Shown: positions 23,083-34,976 of the stretch, in pieces
Position numbering within the stretch: the stretch's first letter is position 1
Layout: the number at the start of each line of letters is the position of its first letter
NCBI GenBank assembly: GCA_014607495.2
Contig: CP053156.1
Coordinates: 2,294,001 to 2,358,000, forward strand
Reading direction: 5' to 3'
Length of the DNA: 64,000 bases
DNA from: Carposina sasakii
Lineage: Eukaryota > Arthropoda > Insecta > Lepidoptera > Carposinidae
Notes under the pieces: model-generated
What the model was told of the DNA's origin: nothing
The model's database searches: none
Seen by the model: only the letters and a program-made list of their open reading frames with translations
Made by a program: the position numbers and the translations under genes

Positions 23083-23570
23083 ATAATAAAAACGTTAAAT
23101 AGGTTTTATATAACAGCAGTGATAAATACAGAGGTCTCCAAAGGAGGGAGTCTTAATATGGGTCAGTCCTAATTGAGTAGTAAGTTTTAGGCTTTAAAAT
23201 AAGCAATCGTTTTGGTAGTTTACAAACTACACGTCCAGGTCAAACACCCTTCCCTGTAAAATTAAATTATCCCTAGTGAAGGGAAGGGAATATGTCGATA
23301 ACATTATGTACAACATGGCGGCTAATATCTATCGTATTTTGACATTGCGATTTCGCAGTCACACCATAATGAACAAGTATAATGCCAAGTTTATCGTATC
23401 GTGTTTCGCTGGTCATGTAACTAGAGCAGTTATTACATGACATCTGATACCGTCAAAAAGGTCAAAATTAAAGAAAAAAAAGAATGAACGACAATTGAAA
23501 AAAAGAAAAAAAAATTTCCATTTGACTCTAGAAAGTCATTTGTTAATGGATCTGGAACGCGCCTTATCGT
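23083..23570 (+). repeat. Direct repeat, copy 2 (about 490 bp)
   Basis: Same order of blocks as 22074-22625 with small deletions and substitutions, for example GTTAAATAGGTTTTATATAA and GGATCTGGAACGCGCC. Confidence 0.75.
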
Positions 23571-23708
23571 ATCATATCACGGGATAAATCTTAACGTAAT
23601 GTATCGTTCCATTGGTCATGTTCGCGAAATCGATAATTATGGTGGTATAGATACGATACGAAATCCTTTATCGTTATGTACTTATCGTGGTCGTGCTAGC
23701 CCGGCAGG

Positions 23709-25685
23709 TATGCTTAATAGATTATGTATTATAGATTTACTGATTCTATTATTAGTGTGTGTAGTTGCCATACAATTTTTATGGTCATTTCATCAATTGG
23801 TCGATTAGGCTAGCTAGCACTTTGCACCTTTGAAATGAAATTATTAATTTCAAAATAAAATTATGATAGTATATTGGCCTTATTTGGTCTTAATGATCAA
23901 TTCGACTATATGGCCACGACATAATTATGTAGCTGCCAATTGTATGTTCAAAATTTTTCAATTTGGAACCTAATCGGCGGATCTTTAGTTCTAATGTGTT
24001 TTTGGCTGTAAGTAGGTACATAATTTAGGTTTAAAAATACCTTTCAAAGTAAAGGTATATAAGCAAACAAGTTATTTTATGGCTTATTCCTACTCTAAAC
24101 CTTTCCTTTTTCATTTGCTTCTCGTTTGAGTGTGTAGTAGGAAGCATGGTACCATTTATCTAATATCCTCCCAGAAAACGCAATTTCCACTCTTCCGCAC
24201 TTTCATTAACCCCAACAGTTAGGTACCTACATTGTCTAATGCCGCCATAATTTCTCCATTGATATTATTCAATAGAACAAATTATCAGTCTATCAGCCCA
24301 TAGGTCTCAAGGAAATGCTGTTCTGTTGGACTTATAAACCTCCAGATCAGAAACTAACACGATTTTGAGGCAGTAGTGGATGCAGTAGTATTTTAATCTA
24401 AGTCGAAATTGGCCTAGCAGACACTTGGCAAATAATAGGAATGTCACAGTAAAATGATGGGGAAAATAGCCACAATCCTAAAAATACTGCTCATGTGATC
24501 TCTTTTCTCTTTTTTCGGACCTTAAATAAATTATTAAAACCTATTTACAGACTTAACAACACATGAATTAACCTATAGATTGTCCTAGTGCGACAATAAG
24601 ATCCCTAAGGTTTTGTATTGTGCGAGCTACTTAACTATAAATAAAATATCTTTATTATATATACTTAGATCTTAATATAAGAACGAGATATAAAAGTCGG
24701 CCGTAAAAACATACTCTAAATCTTTGGCAATATGAGTTTCAAAAGAAACTGTAATGTATTTCACCGACCCCATTTAAAACATGATAAGAGCAGGAAGATG
24801 ATGATATCTTTGAGTAAGTAGTATTAGTTTTCCTATGATTCTATGTTTACTCGTTGTCTGTAAGTTCATATGTCGGATGCAACGCAGTATGATGGGGCGT
24901 TTTTCTCGGACCTTTAGCCTGAAGTTAATGGTCGATTATTACATTAAATTTACTAGATTGATGTTTCAATGTAGATCTTTATCCTTTAAGTTGTGAAGAT
25001 AGAGCGTTGACGCAATAATCTTTTCCTGCTATGTGCCTAGGGTACGGTACAGGTACCTAGAAATTATTAACTATTTGTAAAATTTGTTCCCGAGATCTAA
25101 CGGCATATCGGTTTGCTTGAGTTTATCGGTGTGTGTTTGTGGAATTATTTTAAAATTTGTTCTTACTTAAAAGTATCTAGCTATGTTATAGGTATATAAG
25201 TATCTATCTTTTTTAAATAAAATTGGTTATAACTGCAAAATCAATTGAACATAACAAATAGATATACCCACAGTTTAACGATCACCATATTTTCTATACG
25301 TCACGTGGTCATTAAAGTAGCTTCAAATAAACATTTACGTCTCACCTAATTTGTGACACAAGCATTTTATTGTTCATTTCTATTTTTAAAAACAAGCTTT
25401 AGTATAGCCGAAGGTTAAAAAAGGTTTAGTGCTTAATTTGCGAATCGCAGCTCAGTTAATCCTTAGTTATCCGCGGAGGGTTTTTAAAATTCATTTCGTA
25501 CTAAATCTTGATAAGTTAGCACTAGTACATCGAAGATTTTTTTAAGTTTAATTAATTATATTGCTCACTAAATTGGCTTATTTGCGATAACTTTTTATAG
25601 GTTCCTATAAATGTAAATTCATCCTAACTATGGGGATCACGTAAATAACTCTACCGTAAGTATATTTAAATAATCGGAGAGAGAT
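23709..25685. other. Spacer, only a SINE tail fragment recognised
   Basis: A piece near 24585-24640 (AAGATCCCTAAGGTTTTGTA, minus orientation) resembles the 3' body of the tRNA-headed SINE. Nothing else supported. Confidence 0.45.
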
Positions 25686-25908
25686 CAGGCGCAGTACCAA
25701 CGGTTTTACGTGCTTTCCGGGCACGAGCTATGTGACAATTTTACAAACGCGTCGGCTTTCCGTCCCATCGGACTATAAGAGTAGCGGAATAGAGAGTGCA
25801 TCTGTATTTGCGCACACACTTGTGCACTGTAATATCTCCTGCGTACATGGCCAATCTCCGTAGAGATTGGTCGCTTGGCCGAAATACGGTCGGAGATCAC
25901 CATCATCA
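25686..25908. repeat. Interspersed repeat (family 'GTCGGCTTTCCGTCCC')
   Basis: ACCAACGGTTTTACGTGCTT at the start; then GTCGGCTTTCCGTCCCATCG, GAGAGTGCATCTGT, GCGCACACACTTGTG, AATCTCCGTAGAGATTGGTC and ATACGGTCGGAGATCA. The second half recurs at 45486-45645 with few changes. CTCCGTAGAG is itself a small hairpin. Non-coding; both strands give only chance frames. Confidence 0.75.
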
Positions 25909-26057
25909 TTTAAATAATACTACCTACCTAAATAATGGTATTTAAGTTTCTTTAACTAGGTATTGGTAATATATTTACTATTTTAAATGATTTTAAATGG
26001 CCATTTTCACATAATTTTATTCGCTGTTAAAATAATGTATTTTCAAATTAATTTGTT

Positions 26058-26480
26058 AACCGACTTCAAAAAAGGGTTATCAATTCGCCTGTATGTTTTT
26101 TTTTTATGTGTGTTACCTCAGAACTCCGTCATTTATGAACCGTTTTCAATTTTTTTTATAGTTTGTCATGGTATGCTTCCAAGTTGGTCCCATATTCACC
26201 ATGTCAGGATCTGATGATGGGATCCATGGAGAAATCGAGGGCAATCCTCAAATATTGTAGGCACATGTAGTCTGTTTTTATACTTTTACTGAGCGTTTTG
26301 ATCACCTACATATAAAACATAACATCTGATGATGGAATCTCTAAGGAATCTAGGGATATCCTCAAACATAAAAGGCACGAGTTTTTACATTTTTATAGAG
26401 AATTTTGGTCAGCTACATATAACATAAAGGAAACGAGGGTCTGATGATGGAGCCGCCGAAAAACAGATAGTGGAACTTTT
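26058..26480 (+). repeat. Lepidopteran interspersed repeat (family 'ACCGACTTCAAAAAAGG')
   Basis: Begins AACCGACTTCAAAAAAGGGT, then GTGTGTTACCTCAGAACTCC and three spaced copies of CTGATGATGG(G/A)ATC or similar (about 26210, 26325, 26430) followed by AATC-AGGG-ATCCTCAAA. The family is familiar from lepidopteran genomes; its class is unsettled. Confidence 0.6.
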
Positions 26481-26489
26481 TAGTAACAA

Positions 26490-26557
26490 AATCCCCTATG
26501 GCAGGAGGAGGCCTACGTCCAGTAGTGGACTACAATAGGCTTATGAAGATGAAGATA
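26490..26557 (+). repeat. (TGA)n-tail repeat fragment
   Basis: GGAGGCCTACGTCCAGTAGT, then GGACTACAATAGGCTTATGA, with a decayed GAAGATGAAGAT tail. Same family as 783-900. Confidence 0.75.
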
Positions 26558-26569
26558 ATTGTGTTAGGT

Positions 26570-29199
26570 GGTGAAATTATATGTTGCGTTAAGCCGTGTC
26601 CGAAGTAAGATGGTTATAGAGGAAGAGGTAGACATGAGAATTACGAGATGACGGATAATAGGGACGAATGAAAGAAGAGTAAGAACAAGGCAGGAAGAAG
26701 GAGTGTAATTATATGTTGCTTATATTGTCAGACGTAAAGTTTCGAAGCCTACTCATTTCTCTCTTTTGTCGTGTAGCCTATTTAATCATTTGCTGGCATA
26801 TAAATCTGACCATATTATGCCTTCTAAACTTAGTACACGGCTTAACGCAATATATATTTGCCCTTTAGTAAAATTTTACTTAGTTAGTTTTGGAGGAAGT
26901 CACAAGCTGCCTTCAAAATCATTGAAAATATTAATTGTAAAGTTATAGTATACTATTGCCCTTCAACATAATACCAACAAACTTTATTTGTATAATTTGT
27001 AATCCGTAATCAATTAACCAAAAAATAACTAATTACCATAAGCCGTATAAAACACTTAAAAGGTCATTATTATTACACAACTAAAGATAAACAAATTTCG
27101 ATCACGTAATAAAACAAATATGGCCGACTTGCCTGATTACCCGCCATAAATCTTTCTAGATTCGCAATAAAGAGACAAACGTTTGTCGCAACAGTTAAAG
27201 TTATATCATTAATTAACAAAACCACGATTTATCCTACTTTCGTGGAGCCGGGCCTAGACCATCGAATCGATCATGCTCGATACCAATCTGCGATCTAGCC
27301 CACTCTATTAGCTAAACAATAGGACGAACGATTTATAGGTGTACGATAAGCGTGCTAAATATGTAACTGCTGTTAGTAATTAGACAGGTTTAATGCAATA
27401 TGTAAATAGAGTTCGACTGACCTAATAGCACCATGGTTTTATAATTATGATAAAATGCTGAATTGTATCAGGCCTGTGGTGGTTGCAAATTGTTACATAA
27501 ACAATGTAATTGATCGCGAATCGTTCGATTTGCAAAATCGACGATGGACAAATCCCATGCGTTAGGCTCCATTCAAAAGCTCAAAATGTTCAAATTATAT
27601 TTGCGCATCGCCAGGCCCTACAAATCAGATGACAGTCGCGATAAACCTAGATCAGCGGTAATCAACGAAGTATTCTAATATAAAAAAAAGATGTTATAAT
27701 CGGTATTAATTAAATAATCTAAGAGCAGATTTCTAATAGGAATGCTTTTTCTACCTTTTAAAACAATCACACAGGTACAATCAACGAAATTGAGCAATTA
27801 TACTGTTGTCTAGAAAATCATAGTTGTTTATGCTAATCCAATAGCTATCAATTAGAAGGTGTACACCTTCACTTTTGTCCTTAAAAACTGTTATATAATT
27901 TATGCCATCATGAGTCTCATAAAGTTATAGCTATAGTTGTAATTTATATAAATTCAGTTGTACAAATCCCTAATGCTACTGCCCGCCAGTCAAAATGAAT
28001 AAACTTCCTTTTTAATTTTCCCGTATACTCGTAATTTTATTTTATTTAGTGTAATTTTATATAAATAATTGATTTTTTATTAGCAGGTAGATATTCCTCA
28101 GGGAAAATATTTTTAAATGTAAGTAAATGACCTGTTTTCCGCTTCCTGTTGCAATTACTATTTATCAAACTGATTATATTATTGAATTTATAAAAGAAAA
28201 AGGTGCAACATTTTAAATACGTACACTAATTAATTATGATAATCCTACATCTCATTAGTAACATATTTACAAAATACATATTCAAATTGCCTCTTTCAAA
28301 AACATCCCAGAAAACACTTTGTTATTAATTTATGAAATAGAAATTTCATAATGGCTTGTAACACCGCACTAATCTTCCGCATAAATAATTTTAATCTGTT
28401 ATTTACGACTACAAACTTAAATAACATTAGGCAGTGCTCTAAAACACATGATGACAATAATGTATCGGGGGTAATTTGGTGTCTTTAAAATCTCATCATC
28501 TTCATGCCATCATTTAGGGTCGACTCAATATGTCCTCGTTTTCCACTCTTCTCTATTCCATCATCTCGTTAGACTGCATTTCACCTAATAGTTTCTTTGA
28601 ATGATGGCGCTAGTTCATACGTGCATGGTTAGACTATCTGTGTGACTGCATATAAAAAAAGTAAGTTCCAAAAACAGGCATCGGAGTAATTCTATGAAAC
28701 GGATTCTAGTACACGGATATCTTCTCTCGCACAACAGTCCATCCACTATTATAATTACGTTACATTCTGCTAGAACAATCTAGATATATGGTAGATAGAT
28801 ATATCGTAAGGTCGTTGACCCCATTACAACCATTGTTGAAAGCTATTGTCTCGAGATATTCATACTGACACCTGTATTATACCTACCTACGTGACACAGG
28901 CTTAAGGGGATCGATCATATTGAAGCCAGCAAAGTTTTATATAAAACCAGATATGGATGCTAACTCAAATATAAAAAATTTCAACTTCAAATGACAAAGC
29001 TTTATTATAGGCATGTCGTTGATTAATCGTCTAGCTTAGTGATTGTAGTTATTTGCGAACAGAAAACGTATAAAATAAACTTATAAAGGAAAGCTTTCAA
29101 TTTTCATCAACTTTATCCTTCTGGTAGGCTCTCCGGGCATTGGAAGAATCGGCTCTCAGTAGATTAATAAGTATACCTAATACGCCTTTCTTTTCTAGG
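26570..29199. other. Long spacer without recognisable gene
   Basis: AT-rich, with no supported frame, no repeat matching others in this window and no RNA gene signal. Confidence 0.5.
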
Positions 29200-29285
29200 G
29201 AGGGATAGGCAAACTTCACGATTTCCTTTGGCTACTATGCTGACACACCTCTTTTACTTCATCGACGTACAATATTCTCATTGAT
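29200..29285 (-). mobile_element. 3' fragment of the RTE-type LINE family
   Basis: Minus-strand translation contains YVDEVKEVCQHSSQRKS, corresponding to the VDEAKEV..DRSKWRS tail of the LINE at 4081-6135. Too short and broken to be functional. Confidence 0.6.
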
Positions 29286-29749
29286 ATAATGACTTCTGAA
29301 ACTATATTTATTTGTATGATATGTTCATCTTTGTATGTAGGTACCTACTCTAGCTTCATTATGTGTACGTATATCGCCTTAACACGCGAAAATTTCAACC
29401 TCTAACCCTGTATTTGTAAGTGCAAGCGTACATGTAGCGTATCTGTGATGACATCCTATAACAAACTGTTTTAATTGACGATGACAAACGACATGTTTTG
29501 CTCATATGTCGATGTGCTCTTGCAAATTCGTTACAATGTTGGTTATTTTGACAACCCAGATTTCAATTAGCCACTATTGAAATTAATTTATGGAGTTTCG
29601 CAATTTGCATATTGTGATGTAATTAGGTAAATTGACCAAAACAACAAACTAAGCTTGAAAAAGCTAACTGTAATAAATCATTAAGTAGTTAAACTAACTG
29701 AGGATCGTTTTGTCTAGTGGTTCTTGAAACTTGATCAAAATAGAGATAA

Positions 29750-29815
29750 CATCAAGCTTAAGTCTTTATCCTTGAGATAGGCTATCTGACCATTCTAAAA
29801 ATCATCTCTTAGTCC
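29750..29815. mobile_element. Fragment of the palindromic 'GATAGCC' MITE
   Basis: TCTTTATCCTTGAGATAGGC followed by TATCTGACCATTCTAAAAAT equals one arm of the 1271-1413 family. Confidence 0.55.
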
Positions 29816-30713
29816 AAAAATTTACATTATTTTATGTCGGTGTAAGGTGAAAGTGTAACTAGCTAATAAAAGTCCCATTCCACTCGAGCTTCCTTCATAG
29901 CTAACTCTAATATCAGTATTACTATTTCTCATCTAAGTATCCCCTAGGGAAAAGATATCACGTGAGGATTTTCCGGAATTCCCTCTTGGGAAAGAGTCAA
30001 AGTTGCGGGCGGCAGATAGGTTTTGACGCAGAACGTCACTTTCGCAAAAAGTCATCCAAAAAAATTTGGTCACTTTCGCGCAATGTCATTTTAGCAAAAG
30101 GTCACTTTCGCACAAGGTCATCCAAAAAACTTTTTAAAAATTCGCAATATGTCATTTTAGCAAAAGGTCACTTTCGCACAAAGTCATTCACGTTCTTTAA
30201 CTACACACGACGGGTGTCTAATGTTTGACCGAAAATTATATGCACTAATATACAGGATGTTTTTTCGTTGCCACCCTTAACGTAAGGGTACTCCTTAGGG
30301 GAAATGTGTTTGTGAACTGCCAGGAACCTCAGATATCGAAATTGAAGGCAATAGGGCCCTTAACTAAAAAGTTCAAAATGGCGGCCACTTTTATTATTTT
30401 TGACATCGGAAATGTGTTTTGGAACTCCTAGGGACCCTAGATATCGAAATTGAAGGCAATTCGACCATTAACTAAAAAGTTCAAAATGGCGGCGACTTTG
30501 ATTGATTTTAAAATTAGATATTATTATTTGGCAATACAAAACGCGTTGTAATAATCGCAATTGTTTTCAAGAATCATTGTGTATCAGGAATCAGGAAATT
30601 ATAAAATAACGCGAAAAATCGGAACATAGTCCGTTTTTATTTTTAATGGTAAATTATTTATTTCATTATTTATTAAAATATGGATAATTTTGCGTTACTT
30701 ATAATAATAAATA

Positions 30714-30954
30714 AATAATAATAAATATTCACACACTACACAACACATTGACCTAGTCCCACACTAAGATCCCTAAGGTCTTGTGTCGTGGTACTAAGTA
30801 ACGGTATATAAATACATAGATAAGTATATAAACAACCATGACTCGGAAACAAACATCGATATTCATCACATCAATGTTTGCACCTACCGGGATTCGAACC
30901 CAGGACCTATGGCATCGCAGGCAGGGCCACTACCAACTACACCAATCGGCCGTC
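30714..30954 (-). mobile_element. tRNA-derived SINE nested in the 30019-31769 element
   Basis: Reverse complement of the 1984 and 39348 SINEs. The B box reads GGGATTCGAACCC on the plus strand, and the tail is (AATAAT)n at the left. Because it interrupts the larger element, it inserted later. Confidence 0.88.
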
Positions 30955-31281
30955 ATTATCGATGATGATAACTTATTTCCGCCGAAGATTTTAGGCGTCC
31001 TTTGTAATTACGACAAACTTTTGCGTGACGAAGAAGATATAATGTTGTGTTATCGAAATATAAACTTTTAAATAAATAAAATGGATTGTATTGCATAAAA
31101 AAATTCTTTTTGTTGACATTTGTGCTTTTATTATTTCATATTTTGCAATTCTGTTATAATGGAAATTATCGTACGTGTGCTACAAACTCTACGTATCATT
31201 ATGGAATCGAATGTTCGGGCAAACTAGAGTATGCCACTACATGTATGAAACTCGAGTAAGTAAAATTGTGGCATATAAGTA

Positions 31282-31614
31282 TACAGGATGCTTTTTGGTC
31301 GTCAACGTTTCCGAAAACTACGGAATCTCCTTATCATCACGATCATTTTTCTCCATGGAAGCATACCTGGGAAAGTGTCTGGTCCCCAAGATATTAGGGT
31401 CCAAAGTTGAGTAAATTTTTTCAAGAAAAATAATTAATATCTGTCTATGAAAAAACTAGCATAAACACTGGACACTATAAATTTTGCCCGATCAAGAAAT
31501 AAAAAATAAAAAAAATCTTCTTTCCCAGCATTTTTTTTTTACAAAAACTCACTTTATTTGATGTATGGAGTACGTACCCTTCCTTAAGGGTGGCAACGAA
31601 AAAAAACCCTGCAT
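31282..31614. mobile_element. TACAGG-ended MITE, copy A
   Basis: The left end TACAGGATGCTTTTTGGTCG and the right end ACGAAAAAAAACCCTGCATA are inexact inverses. The body has ATGGAAGCATACCTGGGAAA and ATTAGGGTCCAAAGTTGAGT, which recur in opposite orientation at 61498-61876. Confidence 0.7.
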
Positions 31615-31777
31615 ATAATTTTCGGTCAAACATTAGACACCCGTCGTGTGTAGTTAAAGAACGTGAATGGCTTTGTGCGAAAGTGACCTTTTGCTAAAAT
31701 GACATTGCGCGAAAGTGACTAAATTTTTTGGGATGACTTTTTGCGAAAGTGACGTTCTGCGTCAAAACCGGCAGATA

Positions 31778-33120
31778 GACGTTCTGTTAAAAAAATGCAT
31801 CATTGTTGCGTCACAAATTCATTCAAAGCCCGTCATTTGAGATCCACTTCACAGATCCGCATCTTTTTTGCAGTGGCCAGAATACTTGTTTGTTTAAACG
31901 TTAACGCAACCGAGATAGTGAGAGTGCAGCCGCTAATGAAGAATTATTTGGTTCCTGACCTACATTCTGTTGCCCTACTGTCGTGCAATGTGCTCGAAAC
32001 GACAAGAATAATACGCAATAATCCAGTGATAAGACTAGACTAACAAGTTTGTTGGTAACCTTGAAATAAGCCCTAAGATGACTGAGATAAGGCAAGCCAA
32101 AGAAATACTTAATTGATATTTAAAACTGGTTTAGGGGACGCGAGGTTCGTCGTAATGGACCAAATAGAAGGATCAATGAATTTAAAAATATTTTTTTTAA
32201 ATTCTGAATTAATCGCAAATAAACAGTTGGTCTATTTTTCACTTTGGTTCCTCTTATAATTATGTCTATCGAATTTTCAATATTTCCATAATAGTTTGGA
32301 AGCCTAAGAATGCTATCTATTACTGAAAATTCTAGTACATATCAACACACATCTTAATTTACGTCTATCTACTTTTTTTACAAACTGATGATAAAATTTG
32401 TGTGCTAACTCAATTTTAGCTAAGTAGGAAAAGTAAGGCGGTAATTATCACGGGCATATTATATGCCCGTCAATTCATTTTTCAAAACTATATCTTGTCA
32501 ACAATTAATTCCAAACATATGAAAAATGTGTTTACCCATGTTTTACCCTAATAATTGCGATATCGGTTGTTTATGTGAAATGAACATAAACAACAACACA
32601 CAGAATCGACAACACCAATCTTTACCTTAGACGGAACACACAGTCTTGGTATTCAGGCCGTCTCAAGGCCGCCGTAATCTCTGTCAACATGTCTCAATGG
32701 AGAACTGGCACAGCAATGGCCTGGTCAATTCGTGCATCAAATTAGTTATGGACATTATTGGAAATTCCGGATTGGTCGATGTTACCTATTTCGTTGATTG
32801 GTTGTTTGGTCCACGTTCCTCAAAATGTTTTTTTGTGTATTTTTTTGTGGATTTGCATTTGAGTCCCATCCGATAAAGACATGAAATGGGGAGGCAAATG
32901 ATATAATATATTTTTCGTTTGCTCGTCTTCGAACACCAACCTATCTTGCTGGTTCGGGCAGGTTGGGACGGACAAACCATGGGTAAAAGGAGAAATGTGT
33001 AGGTACATAAAGATGCGTGCGATTGCCAGCAGTTTGGCAGTGTATGTAATTTTTTTTCTTCAAATAATTTGTAATGTTTTCGACCTTTTAAAAAGGAAAG
33101 CTATTGTTTTACCTATTGTT
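31778..33120. other. Spacer without recognisable features
   Basis: No supported gene. Short frames only. Confidence 0.5.
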
Positions 33121-33432
33121 GTCTACTCTGAAGTGACGATAAACGAAGTATCGGCCGAATATCGAGGAGTTTCCTACTACGAACTTCCTTCGATCGGATC
33201 AGTCGCGCCGTTTTTTCATTCGGTCCGATCGAACTCTATTTGATAAGGCTAGATAATAGAAAGCTTATAATATTAGTCAATGTGAATTATTCTCTACGGT
33301 TCCGAATAAGTTGTGAACTCAGATGAATGAATCCGAAGCAATTTTGTAGTAGGGTCAAAGGCTGTCAAAGGCTTCGATTCGGTCTGGCTTGGGTCGGGCC
33401 GAAAGATTCGAAAGCGGCATTTCAGAGTAGAC
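33121..33432. mobile_element. MITE with GTCTACTCTGAA inverted ends
   Basis: The left end GTCTACTCTGAAGTGAC matches the inverse of the right end GGCATTTCAGAGTAGAC (15 of 17). The interior is rich in CGGTC/GATCG palindromes, such as CTTCGATCGGATC. Non-coding. No convincing target duplication. Confidence 0.65.
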
Positions 33433-33675
33433 CCCGTTATTACACCGTTTTCACATAGATCCTAATAAAGGAAAGTAAAACTAAAGTTTGACACCCATTT
33501 AAAGTTGTAGACAATTTAAAATTTTGACTGCATTTGATAGAACTGGAACTTAGTCCTAGACATATTTGTATCGTTTTAGGATAGGGGTCCCGCTGAGTGT
33601 AGGCTGCAAACTATTGGTTGGCAGCTCTAAATGAAATGTGCTTCTGAAGACACTTCTTCCAAATATGTTCTACGT

Positions 33676-33782
33676 TCAAAATTGGTCAGAAGTGGCACCA
33701 TGTGGTTCTACCGGCCCTTGGTACTCTGCCTACCCCGTAAGGGATAAAGGCGTGATTATATGTATGCATGTATGTATGTATG
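33676..33782 (+). repeat. Retroelement 3' end with (TATG)n tail
   Basis: CAAAATTGGTCAGAAGTGGC, ACCATGTGGTTCTACCGGCC, CTTGGTACTCTGCCTACCCC and a TATGTATG tail. Same family as 20954 and 54342. Confidence 0.8.
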
Positions 33783-33784
33783 TT

Positions 33785-34829
33785 CTACGTAGTTTAACTT
33801 TCAGGTCCTGTAGTCTGTTAAGAAATTTAAAATTTATGTGGTATATATCACGACCATTACAAAAAAAGATCCAACGAAGTCTTGAAATAAATAAAAGCAT
33901 AATTTAAGTTCCCCATAAACGAAAGTATGTGCACACGTAAAGAAATACTTCATTTAAATGTCTTATTTTTATTTAATACGTATTTATTTTTATTACCTCT
34001 CGGTGCATGTAAACGTGATAGTAACAAAGCAGGTTTCAACGAAAATTCCTTTACAAATGAAAGGTCAGACGGAGACCGTGATATTTATGATAAAAATATT
34101 ACTATCAAATTTGTGCGTGATCCTTTCTAGTCAGATTAAAGTTATAGATTTTTAAGCAGTTAAGAGGCATGTTAAGAAGAACTCTTTAATTTTAATTTAA
34201 CATAATAATAATTTAAAATGTTACTTTGCACCCACAAAAATTCTATTGAAGAAAAATCCAATGTTCTTTAAAACTGCTGTTCGATGGTTACAGGCTTTAA
34301 AATAAACCAACCGATTGTTCCGCCTTATTAGGTACATTAGGTAGCCGTAGATAGCAATGCTGGAAGCAAATCTATGCCATGCATCTGTAAACCAAAATCT
34401 GTAAACCAAAAACAAATATTCGTACAAACAACCGCAAGCTCAATAAGGAAACCTATTGAACGTAATGAAATATTTTCTAATAAGAATGTTACCTACTTAC
34501 TATCCGGACACACACACCTGTCAATTTACTTCGCATTACTACTCATAGCTCGTAAAATCCCTACTACTACAGTACTATTGAGGACAATACCAATGCAATA
34601 GCGATAAAATTTATATCAACCATAAAAAGAGGATCTAAAAGCTGCTTAATATTTTCAATCCGTCAATTCACAGATCGCCCGATAACACATATCATTACAA
34701 CGATGATAGTTCATTCATAACAGATAACTTTTGCTGGACAATGGTTTATTGTGCAATTATTGCTATCGTTCGCATTTCATCTCGCATCTCAAACATCGCC
34801 TCCGGTTCTAATCGTGGAGGAATCGATAC
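33785..34829. other. Spacer without recognisable features
   Basis: Nothing supported apart from a tiny tandem TCTGTAAACCAAAA at 34384-34411. Confidence 0.5.
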
Positions 34830-34976
34830 CTTGATACATAGATGTTTGAGTTCTGAATGCAAACCTTTGGCGGGATGATTAAAATCGATGTTATGGTCAC
34901 TAATCGAAATGCTATTCATTCGATTACGTCGGCAATCGTCATCGAGAACTGTCAAGGTGGGATTGCGTAAGGCCAT
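34830..34976 (-). CDS. Possible coding exon, unidentified
   Basis: On the minus strand an ATG opens 49 codons (start MALRNPTLTVLDDD, end LKHLCIK) and stops at a GTATCG donor in phase 0. Composition (balanced, charged, no homopolymers) looks more protein-like than neighbouring frames, and the plus-strand codons are unremarkable. I do not recognise a family. No partner exon was found, so it may be a chance frame; it could also be the first exon of a gene continuing leftward. Confidence 0.3.

Larger units (their letters stand above)
22727..23708. mobile_element. Nested element with CCGGGCTAGCACG inverted ends
   Basis: The left end CCCGGCTAGCACGGCCAACG and the right end GTGGTCGTGCTAGCCCGGCA are inverted. 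CGATA-rich segments (ATTTTATCGATACAGCG) link it to the 7247 copy. It encloses the second copy of the direct repeat and a poly-G/poly-C hairpin. Confidence 0.6.
30019..31769. mobile_element. DNA transposon with long inverted repeats and 8-bp target duplication
   Basis: Both termini read GGTTTTGACGCAGAACGTCA inward. The left arm runs to about 30290 and the right arm from about 31560. GGCAGATA stands directly outside each end (30011-30018 and 31770-31777), a perfect 8-bp duplication. The arms contain CACTTTCGC and GTCATTTTAGCAAAAGGTCA units. The left arm has one extra tandem unit of about 67 bp (around 30090-30160). Eight-bp duplications fit hAT, P or Merlin-type elements; the GG ends do not decide between them. 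No transposase frame remains. A SINE sits inside (30714-30954), and an inner TACAGG-ended segment lies at 31282-31614. Confidence 0.88.
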
